Of a DNA stretch of 64,000 bases, positions 13,001-25,200 are shown one piece after another (positions within the stretch are counted from its first letter, which is position 1; every line of letters starts with the position of its first letter). The stretch covers positions 20,411,982 through 20,475,981 of the forward strand of contig NC_089320.1 in NCBI RefSeq assembly GCF_036669915.1, in the 5' to 3' direction. The notes beneath the pieces were generated by a model. The model had not been told where the DNA came from and did no database searches. It was given only the letters and a program-made list of their open reading frames with translations. Source of the stretch: Pocillopora verrucosa (Eukaryota > Cnidaria > Anthozoa > Scleractinia > Pocilloporidae). The translations under genes and the position numbers were made by a program.

Positions 13001-13448
13001 AATACTCATAACGATTCCATTCCGAGATCAAATGTTTTGATCTTCTCTCACAACAACAAGAAGAACAGTTAGATGGAAGGACTTATCTTATCGAAATATA
13101 TATATATCAACTTGTTGCTCTGACATTTGTTCTCTGTCTTAATTTTGGACAGCCTTAGATAAAAACCTATCTTCTTCAAGACTTCTATATAAGTATGATC
13201 CAATATGAAGGTATTTCAAAAGCCATACTTACAAATTTACCAGACAATTTATCAAGCATCCAATGATGCGGTGCATTTAAGCGCTTTAAATGCTTCTTTG
13301 GACCCCGAGCCTGGAAAAATAATACACCAGTACAATAGTTTAAGGATTGTTCTTCCCCTTCCAGATACTTTATTCCAAAAATTATAACATGATTGACAAC
13401 GATTGAATTGGATAGAAGATTTCACATCAAATTCACGATACAAACCAT
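10064..13448 (-). CDS. RPS4: Small ribosomal subunit protein eS4 (RPS4)
   Basis: Structural protein of the cytosolic 40S subunit. Six exons on minus: 13448-13446, 13310-13233, 12666-12486, 11672-11575, 11026-10780, 10254-10064; 798 nt, 265 residues plus TAA (human RPS4X has 263). Exon 1 contributes only the ATG, directly followed by GTTTGT. Translation shows [11 protein letters not shown], the S4-like RNA-binding region with [18 protein letters not shown] and [18 protein letters not shown], then [15 protein letters not shown], the KOW-type region [31 protein letters not shown] and the end [17 protein letters not shown]. All junctions keep frame; split codons are GAT (12486/11672) and GGT (10780/10254). 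The introns contain a family 2 MITE (12250-12451) but no snoRNA I could recognise by C/D boxes. Confidence 0.97.
12250..12451 (-). repeat. MITE family 2, copy 1
   Basis: Lies in the RPS4 intron between exons 3 and 4. On plus it runs from CCTCAACATTAGG through CCATACTGTTCTC and GAGAATTTGATTAACA to ACTCTTAAGGATTAAAGGG. It shares this order with copies near 15045-15826, 18461-18655, 22037-22236 (inverted) and 46414-46602 (inverted). Noncoding, about 200 bp. Confidence 0.65.
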
Positions 13449-13457
13449 GATGGCGAT

Positions 13458-13471
13458 GAGAAGGAAAGAGA
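13458..13471 (-). promoter_or_regulatory. 5'TOP-like transcription start of RPS4
   Basis: On minus, CTCTTTCCTTCTC begins about 22 nt before the ATG. An initiating C followed by a pyrimidine run is the terminal oligopyrimidine signature of ribosomal protein mRNAs and couples translation to growth signalling. The exact start site is inferred. Confidence 0.55.
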
Positions 13472-13538
13472 CCGCATCCCAGGATTCTTTGCGATTTGAA
13501 TCGTCCTACGATACATTAAAGTCAGCGGAGAAAACAAA

Positions 13539-16201
13539 ATGGCGGCTGAAATGAAGATTTATGGAAATTTGTAGGTAAGTATTCAGCCTTTATTTCAATT
13601 TATTTATCTAATTTTATGAAGAAGAGGTTGATCCTACAAATGAGAAATGGCAGCTCAGCCGATAATCGTAAATTCCTAATATTAATTAATTAATCAATTT
13701 ATTCATGATTATAACAACTTTATTTATAAGTAATTTGGTATTATCAACTGAGTTGATAACGTAAATGGGCCACCGTTAAGAGTTTCAAAGCTGTCGTATT
13801 CGAGTGTTAGCCCTTCGTCAGAGTTCTGCAGAAACCTACCCCGTTTATTGATTATATTTATATTAAGGTTACTGTAAGCTTTCAGGGGTGTCTCCACGTA
13901 CTCGTTCTTACGCAGACCTTGTAAAGTCACTAATGTAGAATCGGAAGAAATTAATATTGTAAAGATTTGACTTCATGAAAAATGATGATGTTTGACAACT
14001 TGAATAACCTTGTTTGTAGGCAGGGTCAGATAAACTGTACAGTGCCAATTAGATGGAATGAAAAAGTGTGAGAGGCTTTTTTGGTTGCCGACAAACTTTA
14101 CTTTGAACTCGACACAAATATTTGCAATATTGAAAAAGCCCCACATGCCTTGGCGTGTTAACAGCCAGTTAACATTTTAGCCAAGTTTCGTAAAAATTAT
14201 GTAAAATCTACATACTTCTATCAAGTGGTATGGAATTTAAGGGAATATATGCTGAAATAAACCCTGATTTTGCATGTCAAAAAGTTTTAAAAGCTTATCA
14301 CAACTCAATAAAGCAGTTGTGAGGGTGCCATGGTGCTGACCAATGAAACACAAATTTCAGATCCCCAAAGGCTCCAAACAAAATTGTTGCTAAGAAATTT
14401 GCAGGAGATCTATTATTCTGCAGTCAAATTGCAATTCATAAATAAGGGGAAAGTGATGTCCAATAGAGAGGATAAAGGGAGTGGAATAGTGCTAAAAAAA
14501 TGGAGCACTTACCGGGGAAAGAGCAGAGAAGTTGGGGAACCAACAGTGAAACTTAAGTGGCCAGAGTCAAACTACTGTCAATCCCAAACAAAACAAAATG
14601 TGGCAGTGAATTTAAAGGCAAGATAAAGCAACCATTTCATGATTTTAGATTTTTGTTCAGCAAACTACAGGTAAATGTTTCAGCTGGAGAATGTATGTAA
14701 TTTTTTTTTTCACAAAATGTGGCCCTTAAAGGTTCGCAGTAACCTTAAAATGATATTTAAAAAATGCAAAAGGATGCCAATAGGGGAAGAACTTAATCCT
14801 AATTTGAAGCTGACCCCCCCACTAAGAGTAAACTCTAAATAGGGATATACTATAAGATATAACTTAATACCAGTCAAAAATTTGAACACAACTACAAATC
14901 TAATGTACTTTAAAATGATCCAGTGTACTCACTGATTTTTACTTCAGATGGCAATGTTAATAATAGTATGAAAAAGTTCCTATATGCCTATATAGAAGCT
15001 TCTTGAATTTATGAACACTTTTTCTCAGTAACACTTTTTTTCAGTATTCATATTCTCCATACTGTCCTCTGGACATTAACTAAGGTGCTGACATAAGTAT
15101 AAGTATAATTTATTTACCGTCAGGTACACGGGGAGTGGTTGCCCAATCTCCCGAGCCGGAGGCTCATGATAAAAGTGACTGACTATAAAATACATTAACA
15201 AAGTCTGAAATTCTTAAATCTAAATTATTAGTTATCACGTTAAACTATTTACAAATGTATATTTAAACAGAAGCTATGTATACGCAGAAGTGTCAAAAGA
15301 TTATAGACAGCTTTTGCATTGGCAGCCGGTAAAAATAAGAGTTTTCAGTTTTCTTCTAAAAGACGATAAGTTAGGGGCGATTTTAACAGAAGGTGGTAGT
15401 TTGTTCCAGATGCGAGAGATGACAAATGAGTACGAATTGTGACGGAATTTGCTGTTGTAGGAATTTTGAGTTACATTGAGGCCAGTATTTCTTAGGTTGT
15501 AGGGAGTAATTCGGGGTTCGAAGAGGTCGGCTAGGTAGCTTGGGCCGTTCTCTTTGTAGCATTTATAAAATATTATTAGCGACTGTTTTATGCGTCTATG
15601 TTCCAGTGTGTTCATATCTGCTGTTTTAAGAGTTGATTCGTAGTTAATGCTTCTCCCCATGACATGGAGAATTTGTCTAACAATCAAGAGTTTCTTAAGT
15701 TGGTGGTCATTTCCTTTATTCTCTTGACCCTAATGTTTGATTCAGGGGTGATATTGTAAGGAGAAATTAGATCATTAGAAATTAGATTAAATTATTAGTT
15801 AGTCACTCTTAGGGGTTAAAGGGTTAACGTATGTTGTACATTTTGGGACAGTTTTTGGGTTCCAGCACACAGAATGGGAGAGGGAAGGGGGAACTGATCC
15901 CATTTCATTTCATTTCATGCATAAATTTTACATTGCTTAGATGTACCTTAATATTTTGTGTGTTCTGAATTTAAGAGGGGAAACTTTAAATCTCACCTTA
16001 CCTTATTTTTTGGTAAAAAATTCATGCATCTTGTGTTGATTTTGGGCTTAATTACATGTCACTTATGAATCCTTTGCCACCCTCACAGAACATTGTAACA
16101 TAATATTGTTCCTTTCTGTTTGTGTTAGTGATGCTACCTTCTGTAGTGATGCCTTAATTCTGCCACTGGCTGCCTTTATTGAAAAACTACAATATGTCAA
16201 G
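13539..16201 (+). CDS. Possible divergent gene, first two coding exons
   Basis: Hypothetical. Exon a, 13539-13570, begins ATGGCGGCTGAAATGAAG and can end at donor GTAGGT. Exon b, 16129-16201, has a pyrimidine-rich tract plus TTAG acceptor and an AAG/GTAGGC donor. Joined, they read MAAEMKIYGNF then DATFCSDALILPLAAFIEKL and QYVK, with the frame closing exactly across the junction. A stronger GTAAGT donor 4 bp downstream of exon a would put a TAG at the exon end. I found no convincing third exon, and the family is not recognised. Exon a starts about 70 bp from the RPS4 start, so the two would share a bidirectional promoter. Exon b alone is a good coding exon; linking it to exon a is inference. 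Confidence 0.4.
13740..13838 (-). repeat. Dispersed repeat, inverted relative to 3605-3694
   Basis: On minus it contains CTGACGAAGGGCTAACACTC and reads on to TATCAACTCAGTTGATAA. It is diverged from the copy in the UTP11 intron. It is probably the end of a larger degraded element, since related-looking AT-rich sequence continues to about 13930. Confidence 0.55.
13931..15040. other. Noncoding stretch inside the putative divergent gene
   Basis: AT-rich sequence with short open frames of random composition, including one of 98 codons at 14330-14626 that shows no domain or splice context. I see no gene here. Confidence 0.4.
15045..15826 (-). repeat. MITE family 2, copy 2, split by a LINE
   Basis: The left part (15045-15094) runs ATTCTCCATACTGTCCTCT to GGTGCTGACAT. 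The right part (15660-15826) resumes at TGACATGGAGAATTTGTC and ends GTCACTCTTAGGGGTTAAAG. Placed end to end they match the uninterrupted copy at 18461, which reads GGTGCTGACAAGGAGAATTTG at the split. Confidence 0.75.
15095..15659 (-). mobile_element. 5'-truncated non-LTR retrotransposon (LINE)
   Basis: On minus the insert encodes the C-terminal end of a reverse-transcriptase ORF: RRIKQSLIIFYKCYKENGPS, then PRITPYNLRNTG, YNSKFRHNSYSF, RIWNKLPPSVK and SSFRRKLKTLIFTGC, stop at 15301. The YNLRN...IWNKLP arrangement is typical of the tail of CR1/Rex/RTE-type polyproteins. The 3' end (left on plus) is a short TTATACTTATACTTA repeat, usual for these elements. It is flanked by a 6-bp target duplication, TGACAT, at 15089-15094 and 15660-15665. 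It is too truncated to be autonomous. Confidence 0.8.
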
Positions 16202-16405
16202 GTAGGCAGGAGCTGTTATATCTACCAAAATTATTTGTTTTATTAATGGTTTGTTTCAGATAGCTGTGTTTAGCACAACTTATGTTACATAAAGTAACAC
16301 AAATTGAATTCAGTAGGTTGCGATATGTGATCTAGGAACTATCCTCACCACTACATTGTAATTTACCCACTGGAAGTCTTAGATTCATGGGATTTAGATA
16401 TCAAA

Positions 16406-16563
16406 TAGCCTGCAGTGCAGGCATCCTATTAGGGCAAATTAGCATTAAGAAGCATGTGATGGTTTATTCAAGCAGCAATGTTTGATTTGGATTTGGTTTG
16501 ATTTGGTGGAGGGTGGGGTTGAAGAAAGGCAAAATATTCACTCTCCCACTCCACCCCTCTTCT

Positions 16564-16605
<42 letters not shown>

Positions 16606-16742
16606 GTCACTCACCCCCTTGGTACAAATTTCTTTCTTTTCCCAGCCTTCTGCTACCTTTAAAATCAAAGTTGGTGGTCATAATTTTTGCTAAGAAAATA
16701 CTGAGTACTTGCTAGCCAAAATTATGACTACTCTGCAGGCTA
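16406..16742. mobile_element. Mutator-type MITE with 9-bp target duplication
   Basis: 337 bp bounded by the perfect inverted repeats TAGCCTGCAG and CTGCAGGCTA. GATATCAAA flanks both sides (16397-16405 and 16743-16751). A 9-bp target duplication is the hallmark of Mutator/MULE transposition. The interior holds a 37-T run (16566-16602) and a block CTTGGTACAAATTTCTTTC to TAATTTTTGCTAAGAAAATA that recurs, diverged, at 57061-57215. No transposase. Confidence 0.8.
16566..16602. repeat. Poly(T) tract of 37 bp
   Basis: Uninterrupted T run inside the Mutator-type MITE. Its length is prone to assembly and sequencing error. Confidence 0.9.
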
Positions 16743-16751
16743 GATATCAAA

Positions 16752-18460
16752 CTTCCTCTTCTGTTATACATATATACAGGATATTACATGTTGCGAATGG
16801 AAACACATTTTATCTTTGAGTGTTGATAATCTCTTTCACATGGATGTGAAAGACACCAAAAAATGCAAGAAAGTAAATTTGTATGCACATTTTTGGAAGT
16901 AATTAGCAAATTTAATTGGTATATGATCTGAACTGAGTAGCGGGCTAAATTGAAGCATGGCATGCAGCAGAGCAAAACACCCTTTTAGTGGGTCCAGAAC
17001 ATGTCCCCTTGGAAAAAAATTGAAATGTAAAACTCTCTAAGAAGTGAGCTCCAGCATTCTGGGACATATTTGAATAACTTTTCTTAGCCAGACATTGGTC
17101 TAAGAATACAGTTTAAAAATACTTATTTTTTGTGTTTTATCACAATAATTCAAAAAATGATAAGTGCAAGATTGTCATTAGCCGGCAGGTTTTTGCCAGC
17201 TAATGGCTTCCAACAACAACCCTGCTCTTTATAGAAACATGCAAATAATCTTTAGTTTACAACTTGGATACTGGTGGAAAATCTAACGTGAAAACAAATT
17301 TTAAAATATACTTTAAGAGGACCAGATGTAAAGATCACTCGCAGGTAAACTAAGCTCGAAGAAATGTTTCTTCCACTTCTGACATGAAAATAAGACAAGT
17401 CCAAGGCTGAAAATCTTACTCCACTGTTCATTAGTTTTGGCAAGGTTTAAAAGTGATTCAGTTGGGAACTTCAAAGTGGGGCATGCTTATGATACACTAT
17501 TAGCCAAGTGTATATACCTACTGAAATTTCTTAAGTATTATTCAAGTGCAAGTGCAACTTTCTGTTATTTTAATTGTGTTCACTTTGTCCTTGTGGTTGA
17601 TTTGTGGCAATGCAGAATTGACCCCCAAATTTTTGTCTGAAGGGTGGGGCTACAGTCCTCCTTGCTATTCCTCCTGCAATAATTGAAGTTTGTATCACTT
17701 TGAATTGTTGAGTAGCCAGAGTTGTGCTCGAAATAGATGCCAACTCTGAAGAGTGTCAAAAAAACTTTAATTAGAAGTGTAAAAACACAAAGGTAGAGCC
17801 ATCAATAATTTATGTTTAAATCCATGGGAGTTAACGACTAATTTTTAACAAACTAAAGGAATTGGAGGGATTGTTCGGAAAGTTCTCTCGTGTGCTTATT
17901 CTGCAGTCTCCAAATTAATTTAACTCGCTTTTTTATCGTCAGATTCATAAGCAGTTACAACCCAGTAATACGCTTTTGTATTTAACACCATTTTGTCACG
18001 TTTGAATTCTACTTGTTAAGCAAAGACTGATTGAGGGCTAATTAAAATAACGTATGTCACAATTGTCGCATGTTATTTGATGAGACCTGTGATGTTTTTG
18101 CACAGAAGTTAACTGCTGTAATTTTTTATTATTATTATTATTATTTCAAAAATTCGGAGTCATTTTTTACAATATGTGGAAGGACGTTTGCAAAACAAAC
18201 CTCGACTGTGTTAACTTTCTCAGCCCTTTTTTATTTAATTCCACAGCTTGCCATGTACAAACTTGTCATAAAAGTGTATAATAGGTACAGGAAAGCGTCG
18301 TTTACAATTTTAAGGTTTATTTGCTAATGTAGATGACAAATAATTTTCCAATGTGAAGTTGGGCTTAACACAGGTGAACCACCCAATTTGTTGTGTAGGT
18401 TTGAAAGACCTTCGAATGGAAGATAACTCAGTGTATGGCGGTCACGATGAACCCCTCATG
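16752..18460. other. No recognised gene; AT-rich spacer
   Basis: Contains an (ATT)n microsatellite near 18126-18148 and short open frames without domain content. One exon-like stretch at 18390-18476 is treated as a finding. If the putative divergent gene is real, part of this is its intron. Confidence 0.4.
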
Positions 18461-18655
18461 CACACCCTAACATCAGTAGGCATATTCTCCATACTGTTCT
18501 CTTTGCGTTCCCAAGGTGCTGACAAGGAGAATTTGTTTAACAATCGAGAGCGTCTTTAGACGGGGATCACATCCTTTTTTCTCAAGACCTAATTGTACAA
18601 CTCATGGGTGATGTTATCGGGAGAAATTAGGTGCTAGCGCAGGGTCAAAGTATTT
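18461..18655 (-). repeat. MITE family 2, copy 3
   Basis: From CACACCCTAACATCAG through ATTCTCCATACTGTTCTC and GACAAGGAGAATTTGTTTAA to GGGAGAAATTAGGTGC. This copy has no LINE and shows the pre-insertion sequence for copy 2. Its right end is eroded. Confidence 0.65.
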
Positions 18656-21600
18656 AAGCAACAGAATTTTCCACGCATTTTGGTTTTGAAATGCCGGTAA
18701 ACTGAAATATTAATACCACGAAACGCAGTGTTTGTTTCCTTCCTGAGCTGTTCAAAACTCCTTTTTTACTGAATCACTTTTTCTTGCTGGATGGTTTTTG
18801 AACAGCTCGATGGGGCGAAAAAAAGAGAACAAGTTAAGAGAGAGAATAAACTAAAATTTTGTGCATTCACATTTCATTTAACTTTCTCGAGAGTTTTAGA
18901 TCAAGATGCGTTGAAAGTACTGTATTCGTGACAGCAAACGTTTTTACATCTCTATAGTATGTCGTACTTTTCAACACGCTCTTAGAATCGTGCGCTTGTG
19001 GGTTCACTAAACTGAGAACGAATTTAAACCAAACGTAGCTTTCAAAATGCACCCGAATCCAAAACCCGCAGTCTTGGGTGGCCGGTTTACCATAAAATTT
19101 GTGGGAATCAAACAAGCACGTCTTTTCATTCGAATGTTTGTTCGATCGATCTTCATGGGGAGTTTTCTTCGCTATCTGTCAATCATTGATTTATAATAGT
19201 CCACGAAAAATCACATATGGCAAAAGATCTTTCGACAGAAAACGTTTATCTAGGGAAACAGTCTCGGGTGGCTGTGTACATACAGAAATACTCTGTTTAC
19301 TCAGGAAAACCGGGGTACAAAGGATATGGAATTTACAGTTTGTTCTTGAATTAAAACGCGTGACTCTGTGCTGTTTTAACCCACTTCCTCTCACACGTCA
19401 ACGCGATATTTTAATTGAACGCGCTAATAAATGTTCTCTCCACGTGGCTCGATTAGCGAACTGTGAATGCATAAACAGCTGCAGATGACATTCGATTAAC
19501 CTGAGCTACGTTTAAAACGAAGGCAAACATTCCAAGGCATCAACAAGGGAACTAAGGTGTTTGCTTTGATAAAGTGATACTTGAAGCTTTCATCGCTTAA
19601 CTTGACGTTAAAAACCTGGGTAGCCCAAATCTGTCACCGCATCGAGTGATCTTCTTAAAGGTAATAATTGGCCGCTAAATTGCCTTAATAGAGGCGTGAA
19701 ATTGAAAATGGTTTGAGGTATTTCCTCTTGTTTGTTCAAGCCTGTCCAGCTTTCATCGGGTTAAAAAACAGTTGTGATAGTTTCTACGTGTGAACTTAAG
19801 TGTAATGTTTCACGAACGCTGAAACGCAAACCTCACGCTTGGCAGTCCCGTTTTATTTGCAACTTTCTTACTCCAAAACGATGGGTAAGGTTTTAATAAC
19901 CATGATGAATTGCAAAACCTCACTAATTCTTTGTAACTTTTTGTTCCTTGCGTAATAAAGTCTTCAACCCCAAAGTTTATTGATTTCGGGTTGGTGCGGG
20001 TTTCAGAAACGCAAGAGTATTAAAAGAATATTACATAAAAGACACTCCTGTTGTCAGTGTTTGGAGCGCATTGTAAGTCTTGAATTCAAAGTAACAGATT
20101 AGCTAACGTTTTTTTCCTTGGAATTAATTCTCGCATAGCGTGAAGTTTGCTAATTTTCGACCTAATTTCGGGAAAATTACGGCAACAGTCTGCCCATAAA
20201 TCAGACAAATATCTTGATTATTAACGCGTGTTGTGGTTTCATGAAAAATAAGAGTGTTCCGCCTCGTCTTAATGAAGAAGAACACGAAGATTCTATCTGC
20301 AATTAACACTATGATCCGCAGATAGCAGATAGAAATCTTTGCGCTAGGAGACTGAGAATTTGAAGTGTTTGACAAATGGACAAGCTAACAAATTTTCATT
20401 CCTAACCTTTTGCCACGCGAGGCCATTTAGATAAAGAAGAGGGGATATACGCAGTTGTTTCATGCTAATGAACTAAAGAACATGCTTTCGTCAACTTGTT
20501 CCGCATTTGAGCGGGCTGGTCACGAACGAGGATCGAACGTTGCGCGCAGCACGAACTTGTTTACCAGGCGAGAACTTTTACATCTCTCGCCGATATTGCA
20601 CCGGTTTACAATTGTTTCAAAGTGAATCCTTGTTTCCAAAAATGCAAACAGTGAATGGTTACTTAGTTGAGGTTTAGGACGCATTTTTCTTTCCTTAAAT
20701 CAAGAGTTCTCCTTTTTGTGGTGATTCTGCAGCTGTTTTTACTTGTTTTTTTCCCCCAACGACAAGTAATCTTTTCATTAGAAAGGAAACTCCTTACTAA
20801 AAGGCAATTATGTGCGTCGTTAATAGAAGTGCACCAAAATAGAAACATCTGTCCTCTACAGAGTTCCGTGATCAAAAGTTATAGAGAGAGCATTGACAAA
20901 CTATGCCTTCACGCTTTGAAATATCAAGTGAACTGTTGTTTGTCGCGCACGATTTTTTCCTTCTGCATTTCTGTTTCAGTATTACTTGACATTGATTAAT
21001 GGCCACACGCCAGGCTATTAAGTGCTACAGCTTTCTGTTTTGCCTTGTGATTGATAGTCGGAAGAGCTCGGTTTTGATCCATTAAGGATCACCGGGAATT
21101 AATATATCTTGAACGTGGCTCTCAAGGAATGCCGGCGGCAGTTTGTCTGCGGCAATCAGTGGTGGATCCACAATTAACATTCCTTGCTTGTCTTAGCTGT
21201 TATTCATTGAAGCCAAGGCAGGCATCAAGTGAAATGTGTTCTGTGACAAAACGGAAAAAGTGAATTAACTCAAGCTGAAACAAATTTCTTTTGTCCGGTC
21301 TATGAATAATCAAACGGAATTGATGACACACCCACAAGAATTATTGATGTAGTGACTTTCAGCTTTACGTCAAGTTAAGGTGTTTTCACACGAGCTCAGA
21401 GCGTTGTTGCTATAAATATCAGAGCAAGAAAACGAAATATAATGCAATGGATACGGAGATAGTCACAAAAGAACTGAAAAATTCGTTCAATCAGCAATTA
21501 CAGGTGACACGTTAAGAGTGACAACTGCATGACATGAAAGTTTACGGTTAGAAAATTTATTGAGGAAAGAATGTTCTCTCTGTGATTAAAGCAATGAATT

Positions 21601-22036
21601 CTTCGACTGTTATTATTTGGTTTACTAGTCGAGGTTTGATCGAATTCTGAATCATTATTAAATTGACCTTGTCACTTGAGAAGCGAAAGCGGAGAAAACC
21701 ACAACGGAATGAGGCAAAGGAAAGTGAGGTCTCCGTGCAAATTTAATCATTAAGTTTCCTCGGTATAAAGTACCTCTCGCCTGCCATAGAGATGGTTGTC
21801 ACGGGAAGCCGGGAATCCGAGAGTGAAAGTTATATGTCATTCCAATTCAGTTTGATCCTCCAAAAATACCTTCGACTTGATAGAGACTTCTCAATCTTGG
21901 TTGTGTTAGATTGGAAGACATGTAAGAGACATATAATAGGCAAACTATGAAGGGACCAGATTTGCTAAAGATGGAGACGATTGAATCGGATTGCCGGCAA
22001 ATGGCGATCTTGAAAAATTTAGATTAACCGGCTTCC
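18656..22036. other. No recognised gene
   Basis: Read on both strands; open frames are short and lack splice context or recognisable motifs. The longest (about 130 codons at 19099-19488) has no domain signature. It forms part of the gene-poor left flank of the POU gene and could hold cis-regulatory DNA, which cannot be told from one sequence. Confidence 0.4.
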
Positions 22037-22236
22037 TTAATCCTTTAAACCCCAAGAGTGACCAGCATCTAATTTCTCCCCACAATAATACCGCTGAGTC
22101 ATTCATTGAGATCATGAGATTATGTTGATCGCCAACCTAAGAAGCTTTGATGGTTAAACGAATTCTCCTTGTCGGTACCAAAGGTAATGTATAGGGAAGA
22201 GTATGGAGAATTTGGATGTTAGGGTGTAAAGGTTAA
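22037..22236 (+). repeat. MITE family 2, copy 4 (inverted)
   Basis: Begins TTAATCCTTTAAACCCCAAG and ends GGATGTTAGGGTGTAAAGG, the reverse complement of the order in copies 1-3. Complete at both ends. Confidence 0.65.
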
Positions 22237-25200
22237 AGTGTACAAATTGGGACCCATAGTAACTTCGTAATGTAGGCCTCTTTGCCGTCCCTTTTTTTAA
22301 GGTCAAGAATAACGGCTTCGCTCCGGGTGCCCTTGGAGAGACAGAGCAAGATTCAAGACTGCTCGAAAGCTAGTTGTATTTTTGAGCTTTGTAGTTGCTC
22401 TATACGTAGCTTTCAATAATCTCGCTACTGTTCTTGGCCGTCCTCAGTTTTAGAGCAAAACAACGAGATATGCCTAAATTGTATTCGGGTATTAAGGAGA
22501 ATTGAGCGATGGTTTTGTCTTTTGTAACAGGTGTTTTGATATATTTTCGGCTCCAGAACGAAAAACATATGCACCTGAAAACTTGAGCTTTTTGCGTTGT
22601 AAAAAGGATACTCCTAAGTACCGAGCGCAAAAACCGGCAGAGAATTTACCTGACGATAAATCAAAATGGAGCAAGGTAATTCTTTTTTAATGAAGGGAAA
22701 AAGACTTACATAGCTGAATTTCGAACGACAGGAAACAACGAAAGAACAAATTTGCTACGACATAATGCTTCCTTGGAAACGGCTGCTAGTATAGTCTCGA
22801 AAAAAGTGGTTCATGCCTCATCTAAATGCCCCTTAAAGCTGCGATCCTTAATTGAGCTAGCCTTCGTCAGAAATACGCTCCATTTGGTGTCAATTTTGTC
22901 TCTGTAGTTAAAAAAAAGCAGGTTTTTAGGTTAGCTAATTAATGCTAATAAAACTAAATCATTCGAGATAAAGTAAATAACACGCTTTTCCTCTGATATC
23001 GTTTCCTGAAAGTTCCTTACAGATCCATGCCATATCATTCAGTTTGTGGTTACAGCAGTAAAAATCGTGGATTAAATTTCACTTTTCATTGTGCTCTCCC
23101 TTCATATCAGGGCGTGGAATTCTATACAATAAAGGCTTCCTTATTTGCATAGGATCATTTCTACTAATTTCAGCGCTCAAACATTAATTTTTCTCGGCGT
23201 CCTTTGTTTACAGAAGCGAGCGAGCAAATACAGCTTAAGTTAATGATAGTGCGTTTAAATTTGTATCTGCCGATGGTTTTTCTTAATGGCTGCTTGCACG
23301 AAAATGTAGATCGGGTTTGTAGTTTGAATTACAATTTACTCCACTTTACACATGCAGCCTTCAATTAATTTTTGGCTGCCGCAAACTGTTTAATGCCCAC
23401 ATTAGTGTAATGAAATATGTATGTTAAATGGAAGCATCAAACGCGAAACATTACCCGGGTGCAATCAAAGATCTATTACGCATCTTTAGCGAGGGCCTGT
23501 CAATAAAACGCACATTTTTCAGTGATTCCTGTTTGCACTTGGATGTAGTTCCTGTGTTCCCCCTGTCGTTCAATTTTGTTTTGTTTGCCAAACAACTAAC
23601 TACCCGTGGCCACCTGTGTAGCAAGTGACAAGTTCTGTTCAGCGAAGCTCACATTCCCCCTTCCATCTTGACAAATCAATGGATACCGCGCGCTGAAAGC
23701 AGTGATAGTTTTGTCGTGTCACGGATGCAGTTTAGTTTTTTTCAGGATAAAAAGACAGAACGCTTTTAGCCCTCGAGATCGAAACCTTAAACGGTACACG
23801 TGCCGGTGATGAACTGGCATGATCGCGCGAGGCTATCAATCGAATATTCTTAATCTATGATCTTTCGTTATTAGGCGCGGGCGCACGATTCGAAATTGAC
23901 ACTTGCACGTGTTCTGAAAGAAAAGGTCCGTAATTCAGGGTGTTGTATCTTTCGCGTATGTTATTTCATAGGCCTTGAAGCCTGGAATATTTTTCTCGCC
24001 GCTTTGCAAATCAACAGAAGGTGTTTTCCCACTGATTGTCATTCTGTGCAAGTCCCGTTGATAGCGAATGAGGGCCTCTTTTGAGAATGAATTTTTTTTT
24101 CTGTTCGCGTGCAAATTAAATTTCATTTGCAGCAATTTGGATGTCGTGGTTGACGTCTTCTTGTCTCAAGTCGAGCGATTGGCGGCAGTTTCAGGGTGAT
24201 TTGCGACAAGCTTTGGAGCCGATAGAAATTCATTAAATCCGATAGATATGAATTTTGCCCATTTATGTTTACCGTCTTACTCCAGATGGGGTTCAACAAA
24301 GTTTCCAAGTATTACAGCTCGCGCGCAGTATGTGTCCAGCAAGTTTCGGGGTATTTATTCTATTTTTAAAAAAAATGTTTTTTGACTCTATCTGTTCTAG
24401 AAAATTAAAGACTTCTGCTCTCCTTACTATTCAAGGTTTGTCCTCAATTGAGTTCAGTTAATTTGTCTGCGCTCTGTCTTTTTGTTCTTATCTAAAAATG
24501 CATTTTATTACTAAGGACGATAAGGAAAAAAAACTTCGAAAATGAGAACTATTAAACGCATAATTTTCCATAAGATTTAAGATGAGCTAGAATTAGCGCA
24601 AAATGATTGTGAAGTCCGAATATTGAAAAAAAAAATCCTCTCGATTAGAATGAAAATAAGATGGAATAAATGAAAATATCCTTGGAAACAAAAGGGCTCC
24701 TAACTACAAGATTTTTGTTTTTATCTTTGCTGAACCTTTCATAAGTCCCTTTCATATCCGCACAATAAAAGTATTCCAAAGAAAAAAATTTGCTCTTCGA
24801 ATTTTTTTATTTTTTTTTAATCGTGAGTCCAGATAGCGGTACAACAATTTTGAAACATTTCTTTTCTTTTTTCTTTTTTTTCTTTTTTTTTTTTTTTTTT
24901 TCAAACAACTTGTAAGTCACAATGGCGGATGCAGGAGCATTCTTTGATATAAAAGATTGTCTTTGCAATCAGTTTCCATTTTTGCCCGCTAAAGACTGCA
25001 ATTTTAGGTTTTACGGTGCTAAAGTTTCTATCTTGCATAACGGATTAAGTCCAAAGAATTTCAGTTAAGCACCAGATTGAAAATTTTCAATTCCTTATTA
25101 AGGTCAGTGAAATAGTCATTCAGTAAAATTAGTTTTCCTTTTTGTTTCAGTTCTCCTGCATATAATCTTGCAACGAAACAAACTACCCCATATCTCTCGT

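Noticed and set aside
10255-13445. Intronic snoRNAs in RPS4
   Set aside because: I searched the minus strand of the introns for paired C (RTGATGA) and D (CTGA) boxes and saw no convincing set.
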